Source: Piscicola geometra (Eukaryota; Annelida; Clitellata; Hirudinida; Piscicolidae). Taken from it: 64,000 nt of DNA. This document shows positions 28,641 through 44,522 of the stretch, one piece after another (the stretch's first letter is position 1; each line of letters opens with the position of its first letter). The notes below the pieces were generated by a model. The model had not been told where the DNA came from. It was given only the letters and a program-made list of their open reading frames with translations, and did not search any database. The stretch covers positions 775,001 through 839,000 of the forward strand of contig CALSEQ010000033.1 of assembly GCA_943735955.1 (NCBI GenBank), in the 5' to 3' direction. The position numbers and the translations under genes were made by a program.

Positions 28641-31600
28641 TGTAAATATGCAATATATGTAAGTATGCAATATATGTAAATATGCAATATATGTAAATAT
28701 ACAATATATGTAAATATGCAATATATGTAAATATGCAATATAAGTAAATATGCAATATATGTAAATATGCAATATATGTAATTATGCAATATATGTAAAT
28801 ATGCAATATATGTAAGTATGCAATATATGTAAATATGCAATATATGTAAATATGCAATATATGTAAATATGCAATATATGTAAATATGCAATATATGTAA
28901 ATATGCAATATATGTAAATATGCAATATATGTAAATATGCAATATATGTAAATATGCAATATATGTAAATATGCAATATATGTAAATATGCAATATATGT
29001 AAATATGCAATATATGTAAAAATGCAATATATGTAAATATGCAATATATGTAAATATGCAAATATGCAATATATGCAAAAATGCAATATATGCAAATATG
29101 CAATATATGTAAATATGCAAAATAGGTAAATCTGCAATATATGTAAATATGCAATATATGTAAATATGCAATATATGTAAATATGCAATAGATGTAAATA
29201 TGCAATATATGTAAATATGCAATATATGTTAATATGCAATATATGTAATATTCAATATTTGTAAATATGCAATATATGTAAATATGCAATATATGTAAAT
29301 ATGCAGTATATGTTAATATGCAATATATGTAAATATGCAATATATGTAAATATGCAATTAATGTAAATATGCAATATATGTAAATATGCAATATATGTAA
29401 ATATGCAATATATGTAAATATGCAATATATGTAAATATGCAATATATGTAAATATGCAAATATGCAATATATGCAAACATGCAAGATATGCAAATATGCA
29501 ATAAATGTAAATATGCAATATATGTAAATATGCAATATATGTAAATCTGCAATATATGTAAAAATGCAATATATGTAAATATGCAATATATGTAAATATG
29601 CAATATATGTAAATATGCAATATATGTAAAAATGCAATATATGTAAATATGCAATATATGTAAATATGCAATATATGTTAATATGCAATATATGTAAATA
29701 TGCAATATATGTAAATATGCAATATATGTAAATATGCAATATATGTAAATATGCAATATATGTAAATATGCAATATATGTAAATATGCAATATATGTAAA
29801 TATGCAATATAAGTAAATATGCAATATATGTAAATATGCAATATATGTAATTATGCAATATATGTAAATATGCAATATATGTAAATATGCAATATATTTA
29901 AATATGCAATATATGTAAATATGCAATATATGTAAATATGCAATATATGTAAATATGCAATATATGTTAATATGCAATATATGTAAATATGCAATATATG
30001 TAAATATGCAATATATGTAAATATGCAATATATGTAAATATGCAATATATGTAAATATGCAATATATGTAAATATGCAATATATGTAAATATGCAATATA
30101 AGTAAATATGCAATATATGTAAATATGCAATATATGTAATTATGCAATATATGTAAATATGCAATATATGTAAGTATGCAATATATGTAAATATGAAATA
30201 TATGTAAATATGCAATATATGTAAATATGCAATATATGTAAATATGCAATATATGTAAATATGCAATATATGTAAATATGCAAGATATGTAAATATGAAA
30301 TATATGTAAATATGCAATATATGTAAATATGCAATATATGTAAATATGAAATATATGTAAATATGCAATATATGTAAATATGCAATATATGTAAATATGC
30401 ATTATATGTAAATATGCAATATATGTAAATATGCAATATATGTAAATATGCAATATATGTAAATATGCAATAAATGTAAAAATGCAATATATGTAAATAT
30501 GCAATATATGTAAATATGCAAATATGCAATATATGCAAATATGCAATATATGCAAATATGCAATATATGTAAATATGCAATATATGTAAATCTGCAATAT
30601 ATGTAAATATGCAATATATGTAAATATGCAATATATGTAAATATGCAATATATGTAAATATGCAATATATGTAAATATGCAATATATGTAAATATGCAAT
30701 TTATTTAAATATGCAATATATGTAAATATGCAATATATGTAAATATGCAATATATGTAAATATGCAATATATGTTAATATGCAATATATGTAAATATGCA
30801 ATATATGTAAATATGCAATATATGTAAATATGCAATATAAGTAAATATGCAATATATGTAAATATGCAATATATGTAATTATGCAATATATGTAAATATG
30901 CAATATATGTAAGTATGCAATATATGTAAATATGCAATATATGTAAATATACAATATATGTAAATATGCAATATATGTAAATATGCAATATAAGTAAATA
31001 TGCAATATATGTAAATATGCAATATATGTAATTATGCAATATATGTAAATATGCAATATATGTAAGTATGCAATATATGTAAATATGCAATATATGTAAA
31101 TATGCAATATATGTAAATATGCAATATATGTAAATATGCAATATATGTAAATATGCAATATATGTAAATATGCAATATATGTAAATATGCAATATATGTA
31201 AATATGCAATATATGTAAATATGCAATATATGTAAATATGCAATATATGTAAATATGCAATATATGTAAAAATGCAATATATGTAAATATGCAATATATG
31301 TAAATATGCAAATATGCAATATATGCAAAAATGCAATATATGCAAATATGCAATATATGTAAATATGCAAAATAGGTAAATCTGCAATATATGTAAATAT
31401 GCAATATATGTAAATATGCAATATATGTAAATATGCAATAGATGTAAATATGCAATATATGTAAATATGCAATATATGTTAATATGCAATATATGTAAAT
31501 ATTCAATATTTGTAAATATGCAATATATGTAAATATGCAATATATGTAAATATGCAGTATATGTTAATATGCAATATATGTAAATATGCAATATATGTAA

Positions 31601-32440
31601 ATATGCAATTAATGTAAATATGCAATATATGTAAATATGCAATATATGTAAATATGCAATATATGTAAATATGCAATATATGTAAATATGCAATATATGT
31701 AAATATGCAAATATGCAATATATGCAAACATGCAAGATATGCAAATATGCAATAAATGTAAATATGCAATATATGTAAATATGCAATATATGTAAATCTG
31801 CAATATATGTAAAAATGCAATATATGTAAATATGCAATATATGTAAATATGCAATATATGTAAATATGCAATATATGTAAAAATGCAATATATGTAAATA
31901 TGCAATATATGTAAATATGCAATATATGTTAATATGCAATATATGTAAATATGCAATATATGTAAATATGCAATATATGTAAATATGCAATATATGTAAA
32001 TATGCAATATATGTAAATATGCAATATATGTAAATATGCAATATATGTAAATATGCAATATAAGTAAATATGCAATATATGTAAATATGCAATATATGTA
32101 ATTATGCAATATATGTAAATATGCAATATATGTAAATATGCAATATATTTAAATATGCAATATATGTAAATATGCAATATATGTAAATATGCAATATATG
32201 TAAATATGCAATATATGTTAATATGCAATATATGTAAATATGCAATATATGTAAATATGCAATATATGTAAATATGCAATATATGTAAATATGCAATATA
32301 TGTAAATATGCAATATATGTAAATATGCAATATATGTAAATATGCAATATAAGTAAATATGCAATATATGTAAATATGCAATATATGTAATTATGCAATA
32401 TATGTAAATATGCAATATATGTAAGTATGCAATATATGTA
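28160..32440 (+). repeat. 2.25-kb duplication with a single-base register shift
   Basis: TAAATGTAAA (28221, 30471), AAATCTGC (28341, 30591 at TCTGC) and GCAATTTATTTAAAT (about 28447, 30697) are 2,250 bp apart. From TTCAATATTTG (29251, 31502) onward the offset is 2,251, up to about 30.19 and 32.44 kb. The cause is one missing A in the first copy, where GTAATATTC stands for GTAAATATTC. The homologous stretches are about 28.16-30.19 and 30.41-32.44 kb, with about 0.2 kb of unmatched units between them. Confidence 0.88.
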
Positions 32441-33060
32441 AATATGCAATATATGTAAATATGCAATATATGTAAATATGCAATATATGTAAATATGCAA
32501 TATATGTAAATATGCAATATATGTAAATATGCAATATATGTAAATATGCAATATATGTAAATATGCAATATATGTAAATATGCAATATATGTGAATATGC
32601 AATATATGTAAAAATGCAATATATGTAAATATGCAATATATGTAAATATGCAAATATGCAATATATGCAAAAATGCAATATATGCAAATATGCAATATAT
32701 GTAAATATGCAAAATAGGTAAATATGCAATATATGTAAATATGCAATATATGTAAATATGCAATATATGTAAATATGCAATAGATGTAAATATGCAATAT
32801 ATGTAAATATGCAATATATGTTAATATGCAATATATGTAAATATTCAATATTTGTAAATATGCAATATATGTAAATATGCAATATATGTAAATATGCAGT
32901 ATATGTTAATATTCAATATATGTAAATATGCAATATATGTAAATATGCAATTAATGTAAATATGCAATATATGTAAATATGCAATATATGTAAATATGCA
33001 ATATATGTAAATATGCAATATATGTAAATATGCAATATATGTAAATATGCAATATATGTA

Positions 33061-33118
33061 AATATGCAAATATGCAATATATGCAAACATGCAAATATGC
33101 AAATATGCAATAAATGTA
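33061..33118 (+). repeat. C-block with a 9-mer shortened to an 8-mer by one base
   Basis: Related modules read AAACATGCAAGATATGC (for example near 31726, 38807 and 39886). Here, and again near 34357, the G is missing and the text reads AAACATGCAAATATGC, so a 9-mer has become an ordinary 8-mer. It shows one route by which lone 8-mers can arise. Confidence 0.75.
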
Positions 33119-33700
33119 AATATGCAATATATGTAAATATGCAATATATGTAAATCTGCAATATATGTGAAAATGCAATATATGTAAATATGCAATATAT
33201 GTAAATATGCAATATATGTAAATATGCAATATATGTAAAAATGCAATATATGTAAATATGCAATATATGTAAATATGCAAATATGCAATATATGCAAATA
33301 TGCAATATATGCAAATATGCAATATAGGTAAATATGCAATATATGTAAATATGCAATATATGTAAATATGCAATATATGTAAATATGCAATATATGTAAA
33401 TATGCAATATATGTGAATATGCAATATATGTAAATATGCAATATATGTAAATATGCGATAAATGTAAATATGCAATATATGTAAATATGCAAGATATGTA
33501 AATATGCAATATATGTAAATATGCAATATATGTAAATATGCAATATATGTAAATATGCAATATATGTAAATATGCAATATATGTAAATATGCAATATATG
33601 TAAATATGCAATATATGTAAATATGCAATATACGTAAATATGCAATATATGTAATAACGCAATAAATGTAAATATGCAATATATGTAAATATGCAATATA

Positions 33701-34040
33701 TGTAAATAAGCAATATATGTAAGTATGCAATATATGTAAATATGCAATATATGCAAATATGCAATATATGCAAAAATGCAATATATGCAAATATGCAATA
33801 TATGTAAATATGCAAAATAGGTAAATATGCAATATATGTAAATATGCAATATATGTAAATATGCAATATATGTAAATAAGCAATATATGTAAGTATGCAA
33901 TATATGTAAATATGCAATATATGCAAATATGCAATATATGCAAAAATGCAATATATGCAAATATGCAATATATGTAAATATGCAAAATAGGTAAATATGC
34001 AATATATGTAAATATGCAATATATGTAAATATGCAATATA
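33701..34040 (+). repeat. 170-bp tandem duplication (ten units)
   Basis: GTAAATAAGC (33702, 33872), a GTAAGTATGC unit, a stretch of three C-type units including AAAAATGC, and GCAAAATAGG (33812, 33982) repeat at exactly 170 bp, or ten 17-mers. I saw no difference between the copies. Unusually, these C-type stretches are not preceded by a lone 8-mer. Confidence 0.9.
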
Positions 34041-35649
34041 TGTAAATATGCAATAGATGTAAATATGCAATATATGTAAATATGCAATATATGTTAATAT
34101 GCAATATATGTAAATATTCAATATTTGTAAATATGCAATATATGTAAATATGCAATATATGTAAATATGCAGTATATGTTAATATGCAATATATGTAAAT
34201 ATGCAATATATGTAAATATGCAATTAATGTAAATATGCAATATATGTAAATATGCAATATATGTAAATATGCAATATATGTAAATATGCAATATATGTAA
34301 ATATGCAATATATGTAAATATGCAATATATGTAAATATGCAAATATGCAATATATGCAAACATGCAAATATGCAAATATGCAATAAATGTAAATATGCAA
34401 TATATGTAAATATGCAATATATGTAAATCTGCAATATATGTAAAAATGCAATATATGTAAATATGCAATATATGTAAATATGCAATATATGTAAATATGC
34501 AATATATGTAAAAATGCAATATATGTAAATATGCAATATATGTAAATATGCAAATATGCAATATATGCAAATATGCAATATATGCAAATATGCAATATAG
34601 GTAAATATGCAATATATGTAAATATGCAATATATGTAAATATGCAATATATGTAAATATGCAATATATGTAAATATGCAATATATGTGAATATGCAATAT
34701 ATGTAAATATGCAATATATGTAAATATGCGATAAATGTAAATATGCAATATATGTAAATATGCAAGATATGTAAATATGCAATATATGTAAATATGCAAT
34801 ATATGTAAATATGCAATATATGTAAATATGCAATATATGTAAATATGCAATATATGTAAATATGCAATATATGTAAATATGCAATATATGTAAATATGCA
34901 ATATACGTAAATATGCAATATATGTAATAACGCAATAAATGTAAATATGCAATATATGTAAATATGCAATATATGTAAATAAGCAATATATGTAAGTATG
35001 CAATATATGTAAATATGCAATATATGTAAATATGCAATATATGTAAATATGCAATATATGTAAATATGCAATATATGTAAATATGCAATATATGTAAATA
35101 TGCAATATATGTAAATATGTAATATATGTAAATATGCAATATATGTAAATATGCAATATATGTAAATATGCAATAAATGTAAAAATGCAATATATGTAAA
35201 TATGCAATATATGTAAATATGCAAATATGCAATATATGCAAATATGCAATATATGCAAATATGCAATATATGTAAATATGCAATATATGTAAATCTGCAA
35301 TATATGTAAATATGCAATATATGTAAATATGCAATATATGTAAATATGCAATATATGTAAATATGCAATATATGTAAATATGCAATATATGTAAATCTGC
35401 AATATATTTAAATATGCAATATATGTAAATATGCAATATATGTAAATATGCAATATATGTAAATATGCAATATATGTTAATATGCAATATATGTAAATAT
35501 GCAATATATGTAAATATGCAATATATGTAAATATGCAATATATGTAAATATGCAATATATGTAAATATGCAATATATGTAAATATGCAATATATGTAAAT
35601 ATGCAATATAAGTAAATACGCAATATATGTAAATATGCAATATATGTAA

Positions 35650-38579
35650 TTATGCAATATATGTAAATATGCAATATATGTAAGTATGCAATATATGTAA
35701 ATATGCAATATATGTAAATATGCAATATATGTAAATATGCAATATATGTAAATATGCAATATATGTAAATATGCAATATATGTAAATATGCAATATATGT
35801 AAATATGCAATATATGTAAATATGCAATATATGTAAATATGCAATATATGTAAAAATGCAATATATGTAAATATGCAATATATGTAAATATGCAAATATG
35901 CAATATATGCAAAAATGCAATATATGCAAATATGCAATATATGTAAATATGCAAAATAGGTAAATATGCAATATATGTAAATATGCAATATATGTAAATA
36001 TGCAATATATGTAAATATGCAATAGATGTAAATATGCAATATATGTAAATATGCAATATATGTAAATATGCAATATATGTAAATATTCAATATTTGTAAA
36101 TATGCAATATATGTAAATATGCAATATATGTAAATATGCAGTATATGTTAATATGCAATATATGTAAATATTCAAAATATGTAAATATGCAATTAATGTA
36201 AATATGCAATATATGTAAATATGCAATATATGTAAATATGCAATATATGTAAATATGCAATATATGTAAATATGCAATATATGTAAATATGCAATATATG
36301 TAATAACGCAATAAATGTAAATATTCAATATATGTAAATATGCAATATATGTAAATAAGCAATATATGTAAGTATGCAATATATGTAAATATGCAATATA
36401 TGTAAATATGCAATATATGTAAATATGCAATATATGTAAATATGCAATATATGTAAATATGCAATATATGTAAATATGCAATATATGTAAATATGTAATA
36501 TATGTAAATATGCAATATATGTAAATATGCAATATATGTAAATATGCAATAAATGTAAAAATGCAATATATGTAAATATGCAATATATGTAAATATGCAA
36601 ATATGCAATATATGCAAATATGCAATATATGCAAATATGCAATATATGTAAATATGCAATATATGTAAATCTGCAATATATGTAAATATGCAATATATGT
36701 AAATATGCAATATATGTAAATATGCAATATATGTAAATATGCAATATATGTAAATATGCAATATATGTAAATATGCAATATATTTAAATATGCAATATAT
36801 GTAAATATGCAATATATGTAAATATGCAATATATGTAAATATGCAATATATGTTAATATGCAATATATGTAAATATGCAATATATGTAAATATGCAATAT
36901 ATGTAAATATGCAATATATGTAAATATGCAATATATGTAAATATGCAATATATGTAAATATGCAATATATGTAAATATGCAATATAAGTAAATACGCAAT
37001 ATATGTAAATATGCAATATATGTAATTATGCAATATATGTAAATATGCAATATATGTAAGTATGCAATATATGTAAATATGCAATATATGTAAATATGCA
37101 ATATATGTAAATATGCAATATATGTAAATATGCAATATATGTAAATATGCAATATATGTAAATATGCAATATATGTAAATATGCAATATATGTAAATATG
37201 CAATATATGTAAATATGCAATATATGTAAAAATGCAATATATGTAAATATGCAATATATGTAAATATGCAATATATGTAAATATGCAATATATGTAAATA
37301 TTCAATATTTGTAAATATGCAATATATGTAAATATGCAATATATGTAAATATGCAGTATATGTTAATATGCAATATATGTAAATATGCAATATATGTAAA
37401 TATGCAATATATGTAATAACGCAATAAATGTAAATATGCAATATATGTAAATATGCAATATATGTAAATAAGCAATATATGTAAGTATGCAATATATGTA
37501 AATATGCAATATATGTAAATATGCAATATATGTAAATATGCAATATATGTAAATATGCAATATATGTAAATATGCAATATATGTAAATATGCAATATATG
37601 TAAATATGTAATATATGTAAATATGCAATATATGTAAATATGCAATATATGTAAATATGCAATAAATGTAAAAATGCAATATATGTAAATATGCAATATA
37701 TGTAAATATGCAAATATGCAATATATGCAAATATGCAATATATGCAAATATGCAATATATGTAAATATGCAATATATGTAAATCTGCAATATATGTAAAT
37801 ATGCAATATATGTAAATATGCAATATATGTAAATATGCAATATATGTAAATATGCAATATATGTAAATATGCAATATATGTAAATATGCAATATATTTAA
37901 AAATGCAATATATGTAAATATGCAATATATGTAAATATGCAATATATGTAAATATGCAATATATGTTAATATGCAATATATGTAAATATGCAATATATGT
38001 AAATATGCAATATATGTAAATATGCAATATATGTAAATATGCAATATATGTAAATATGCAATATATGTAAATATGCAATATATGTAAATATGCAATATAA
38101 GTAAATACGCAATATATGTAAATATGCAATATATGTAATTATGCAATATATGTAAATATGCAATATATGTAAGTATGCAATATATGTAAATATGCAATAT
38201 ATGTAAATATGCAATATATGTAAATATGCAATATATGTAAATATGCAATATATGTAAATATGCAATATATGTAAATATGCAATATATGTAAATATGCAAT
38301 ATATGTAAAGATGCAATATATGTAAATATGCAATATATGTAAAAATGCAATATATGTAAATATGCAATATATGTAAATATGCAAATATGCAATATATGCA
38401 AAAATGCAATATATGCAAATATGCAATATATGTAAATATGCAAAATAGGTAAATATGCAATATATGTAAATATGCAATATATGTAAATATGCAATATATG
38501 TAAATATGCAATAGATGTAAATATGCAATATATGTAAATATGCAATATATGTAAATATGCAATATATGTAAATATTCAA
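35650..38579 (+). repeat. Pair of module ends 2,489 bp apart
   Basis: The stretch 35650-36090, with GCAAAATAGG, AATAGATG and TTCAATATTTG (36086), recurs at 38139-38579 at an offset of 2,489 bp (TTCAATATTTG at 38575). A shorter related module with its mark at 37301 lies between the two and lacks the GCAAAATAGG part, so the family is a mosaic rather than a regular tandem. Confidence 0.7.
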
Positions 38580-41500
38580 TATTTGTAAATATGCAATATA
38601 TGTAAATATGCAATATATGTAAATATGCAGTATATGTTAATATGCAATATATGTAAATATGCAAAATATGTAAATATGCAATTAATGTAAATATGCAATA
38701 TATGTAAATATGCAATATATGTAAATATGCAATATATGTAAATATGCAATATATGTAAATATGCAATATATGTAAATATGCAAATATGCAATATATGCAA
38801 ACATGCAAGATATGCAAATATGCAATAAATGTAAATATGCAATATATGTAAATATGCAATATATGTAAATCTGCAATATATGTAAAAATGCAATATATGT
38901 AAATATGCAATATATGTAAATATGCAATATATGTAAATATGCAATATATGTAAAAATGCAATATATGTAAATATGCAATATATGTAAATATGCAAATATG
39001 CAATATATGCAAATATGCAATATATGCAAATATGCAATATAGGTAAATATGCAATATATGTAAATATGCAATATATGTAAATATGCAATATATGTAAATA
39101 TGCAATATATGTAAATATGCAATATATGTAAATATGCAATATATGTAAATATGCAATATATGTAAATATGCAATATATGTAAATATGCAATATAAGTAAA
39201 TATGCAATATATGTAAATATGCAATATATGTAATTATGCAATATATGTAAATATGCAATATATGTAAGTATGCAATATATGTAAATATGCAATATATGTA
39301 AATATGCAATATATGTAAATATGCAATATATGTAAATATGCAATATATGTAAATATGCAATATATGTAAATATGCAATATATGTAAATATGCAATATATG
39401 TAAATATGCAATATATGTAAATATGCAATATATGTAAATATGCAATATATGTAAAAATGCAATATATGTAAATATGCAATATATGTAAATATGCAAATAT
39501 GCAATATATGCAAAAATGCAATATATGCAAATATGCAATATATGTAAATATGCAAAATAGGTAAATATGCAATATATGTAAATATGCAATATATGTAAAT
39601 ATGCAATATATGTAAATATGCAATAGATGTAAATATGCAATATATGTAAATATGCAATATATGTTAATATGCAATATATGTAAATATTCAATATTTGTAA
39701 ATATGCAATATATGTAAATATGCAATATATGTAAATATGCAGTATATGTTGATATGCAATATATGTAAATATGCAATATATGTAAATATGCAATTAATGT
39801 AAATATGCAATATATGTAAATATGCAATATATGTAAATATGCAATATATGTAAATATGCAAATATGCAATATATGCAAACATGCAAGATATGCAAATATG
39901 CAATAAATGTAAATATGCAATATATGTAAATATGCAATATATGTAAATCTGCAATATATGTAAAAATGCAATATATGTAAATATGCAATATATGTAAATA
40001 TGCAATATATGTAAATATGCAATATATGTAAAAATGCAATATATGTAAATATGCAATATATGTAAATATGCAAATATGCAATATATGCAAATATGCAATA
40101 TATGCAAATATGCAATATAGGTAAATATGCAATATATGTAAATATGCAATATATGTAAATATGCAATATATGTAAATATGCAATATATGTAAATATGCAA
40201 TATATGTGAATATGCAATATATGTAAATATGCAATATATGTAAATATGCGATAAATGTAAATATGCAATATATGTAAATATGCAAGATATGTAAATATGC
40301 AATATATGTAAATATGCAATATATGTAAATATGCAATATATGTAAATATGCAATATATGTAAATATGCAATATATGTAAATATGCAATATATGTAAATAT
40401 GCAATATATGTAAATATGCAATATATGTAAATATGCAATATATGTAATAACGCAATAAATGTAAATATGCAATATATGTAAATATGCAATATATGTAAAT
40501 AAGCAATATATGTAAGTATGCAATATATGTAAATATGCAATATATGTAAATATGCAATATATGTAAATATGCAATATATGTAAATATGCAATATATGTAA
40601 ATATGCAATATATGTAAATATGCAATATATGTAAATATGCAATATATGTAAATATGCAATATATGTAAATATGCAATATATGTAAATATGCAATAAATGT
40701 AAAAATGCAATATATGTAAATATGCAATATATGTAAATATGCAAATATGCAATATATGCAAATATGCAATATATGCAAATATGCAATATATGTAAATATG
40801 CAATATATGTAAATCTGCAATATATGTAAATATGCAATATATGTAAATATGCAATATATGTAAATATGCAATATATGTAAATATGCAATATATGTAAATA
40901 TGCAATATATGTAAATATGCAATATATTTAAATATGCAATATATGTAAATATGCAATATATGTAAATATGCAATATATGTAAAGATGCAATATATGTTAA
41001 TATGCAATATATGTAAATATGCAATATATGTAAATATGCAATATATGTAAATATGCAATATATGTAAATATGCAATATATGTAAATATGCAATATATGTA
41101 AATATGCAATATATGTAAATATGCAATATAAGTAAATACGCAATATATGTAAATATGCAATATATGTAATTATGCAATATATGTAAATATGCAATATATG
41201 TAAGTATGCAATATATGTAAATATGCAATATATGTAAATATGCAATATATGTAAATATGCAATATATGTAAATATGCAATATATGTAAATATGCAATATA
41301 TGTAAATATGCAATATATGTAAATATGCAATATATGTAAATATGCAATATATGTAAATATGCAATATATGTAAATATGCAATATATGTAAAAATGCAATA
41401 TATGTAAATATGCAATATATGTAAATATGCAAATATGCAATATATGCAAAAATGCAATATATGCAAATATGCAATATATGTAAATATGCAAAATAGGTAA

Positions 41501-42715
41501 ATATGCAATATATGTAAATATGCAATATATGTAAATATGCAATATATGTAAATATGCAATAGATGTAAATATGCAATATATGTAAATATGCAATATATGT
41601 AAATATGCAATATATGTAAATATTCAATATTTGTAAATATGCAATATATGTAAATATGCAATATATGTAAATATGCAGTATATGTTAATATGCAATATAT
41701 GTAAATAGGCAAAATATGTAAATATGCAATTAATGTAAATATGCAATATATGTAAATATGCAATATATGTAAATATGCAATATATGTAAATATGCAATAT
41801 ATGTAAATATGCAATATATGTAAATATGCAAATATGCAATATATGCAAACATGCAAGATATGCAAATATGCAATAAATGTAAATATGCAATATATGTAAA
41901 TATGCAATATATGTAAATCTGCAATATATGTAAAAATGCAATATATGTAAATATGCAATATATGTAAATATGCAATATATGTAAATATGCAATATATGTA
42001 AAAATGCAATATATGTAAATATGCAATATATGTAAATATGCAAATATGCAATATATGCAAATATGCAATATATGCAAATATGCAATATAGGTAAATATGC
42101 AATATATGTAAATATGCAATATATGTAAATATGCAATATATGTAAATATGCAATGTATGTAAATATGCAATATATGTGAATATGCAATATATGTAAATAT
42201 GCAATATATGTAAATATGCAATATATACAAAAATGCAATATATGTAAATATGCAATATATGTAAATATGCAATATATGTAAATATGCAATATATGCGAAT
42301 ATGCAATATATGTAAATATGCAATATATGTAAATATGCAATATATGTAAATATGCAATATATGTAAATATGCAATATATGTAAATATGCAATATATGTAA
42401 ATATGCAATATATGTGAATATGCAATATATGTAAATATGCAATATATGTAAATATGCAATATATACAAAAATGCAATATATGTAAATATGCAATATATGT
42501 AAATATGCAATATATGCAAATATGCAATATATGCAAATATGCAATATATGTAAATATGCAATATATGTAAATATGCAATATATGTAAATCTGCAATATAT
42601 GTAAAAATGCAATATATGTAAATATGCAATATATGTAAATATGCAATATATGTAAATATGCAATATATGTAAAAATGCAATATATGTAAATATGCAATAT
42701 ATGTAAATATGCAAA

Positions 42716-42742
42716 TATGCAATATATGCAATATATGCAAAT
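42716..42742 (+). repeat. Lone extra 9-mer half-unit
   Basis: Two AATATATGC 9-mers stand back to back (42721-42729 and 42730-42738) without the 8-mer that should separate them. Other examples are at 47135-47152, 47679-47696 and 57236-57253. All four lie inside C-blocks. The copies at 42721 and 47679 are the same event, inherited through the large duplication. Confidence 0.85.
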
Positions 42743-44250
42743 ATGCAATATATGCAAATATGCAATATATGTAAATATGCAATATATGTAAATATGCAAT
42801 ATATGTAAATATGCAATATATGTAAATATGCAATATATGTGAATATGCAATATATGTAAATATGCAATATATGTGAATATGCAATATATGTAAATATGCA
42901 ATATATGTAAATATGCAATGTATACAAAAATGCAATATATGTAAATATGCATTATATGTAAATATGCAATATATGTAAATATGCAATATATGTAAATATG
43001 CAATATATGCAAATATGCAATATATGTAAATATGCAATATATGTAATTATGCAATATATGTAAATATGCAATATATGTAAATATGCAATATATGTAAGTA
43101 TGCAATATATGTAAATATGCAATATATGTAAATATGCAATATATGTAAATATGCAATATATGTAAATATGCAATATATGTAAATATGCAGTATATGTAAA
43201 TATGCAATATATGTAAATATGCAAATATTCAATATATGCAATTATGCAATATATGCAAATATGCAATATATGTAAATATGCAATATATGTAAATATGCAA
43301 TATATGTAAATATGCAATATATGTGAATATGCAATATATGTAAATATGCAATATATGTAAATATGCAATATATGTAAATATGCAATATATGTAAATATGC
43401 AATATATGTAAATATGCAATAAATGTAAATATGCAAATATGCAATATATGCAAATATGCAATATATGCAAATATGCAATATATGTAAATATGCAATATAT
43501 GTAAATATGCAATATATGTAAATATGCAATATATGTAAATATGCAATATATGTAAATATGCAATATATGTAAATATGCAATATATGTAAATATGCAATAT
43601 ATGTAAATATGCAATATATGTAAATATGCAATATATGTAAATATGCAATATATGTAAATATGCAAATATGCAATATATGCAAATATGCAATATATGCAAA
43701 TATGCAATATATGTAAATATGCAATATATGTAAATATGCAATATATGTAAATATGCAATATAAGTAAATATGCAATATATGTAAATATGCAATATATGTG
43801 AATATGCAATGTATGTAAATATGCAATATATGTAAATATGCAATATATACAAATATGCAATATATGTAAATATGCAATATATGTAAATATGCAATATATG
43901 TAAATATGCAATATATGTAAATTTGCAATATATGCAAATATGCAATATATGTAAATATGCAATATATGTAAATTTGCAATATATGTAAATATGCAATATA
44001 CGTAAATATGCAATATATGTAAGTATGCAATATATGTAAATATGCAATATATGTAAATATGCAATATATGTAAATATGCAATATATGTAAATATGCAATA
44101 TATGTAAATATGCAATATATGTAAATATGCAATATATGTAAATATGCAATATATGTAAATATGCAATATATGTAAATATGCAAATATTCAATATATGCAA
44201 TTATGCAATATATGCAAATATGCAATATATGTAAATATGCAATATATGTA

Positions 44251-44522
44251 AACATGCAATATATGTAAATATGCAATATATGTGAATATGCAATATATGT
44301 AAATATGCAATATATGTAAATATGCAATATATGTAAATATGCAATATATGTAAATATGCAATATATGTAAATATGCAATATATGTAAACATGCAATATAT
44401 GTAAATATGCAATATATGTGAATATGCAATATATGTAAATATGCAATATATGTAAATATGCAATATATGTAAATATGCAATATATGTAAATATGCAATAT
44501 ATGTAAATATGCAAATATGCAA
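44251..44522 (+). repeat. 136-bp tandem duplication of eight units inside copy 1
   Basis: AACATGC followed by a GTGAATATG unit occurs at 44251 and again at 44387, exactly 136 bp later. The matching place in copy 2 (49.2 kb) has the pair only once. This accounts in full for the offset step from 4,958 to 4,822 bp. Confidence 0.88.

Larger units (their letters stand above)
24300..42200 (+). repeat. Higher-order domain II
   Basis: Diagnostic variants are TTCAATATTTG (29251, 31502, 32844, 34117, 36086, 37301, 38575, 39687, 41623), GTAATAACGCAATAAATG (seven copies between 26.5 and 40.5 kb), ATAAGTAAAT, GCAATTAATG, AAAATAGGTAAAT and AAATCTGC. The nine TTCAATATTTG marks are spaced 2251, 1342, 1273, 1969, 1215, 1274, 1112 and 1936 bp apart, so the module length varies while marker order is kept. 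The variant AAACATGCAAGATATG is shared with the 17-21 kb part of domain I, which suggests a common origin of the two domains. Boundaries are approximate. Confidence 0.72.
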
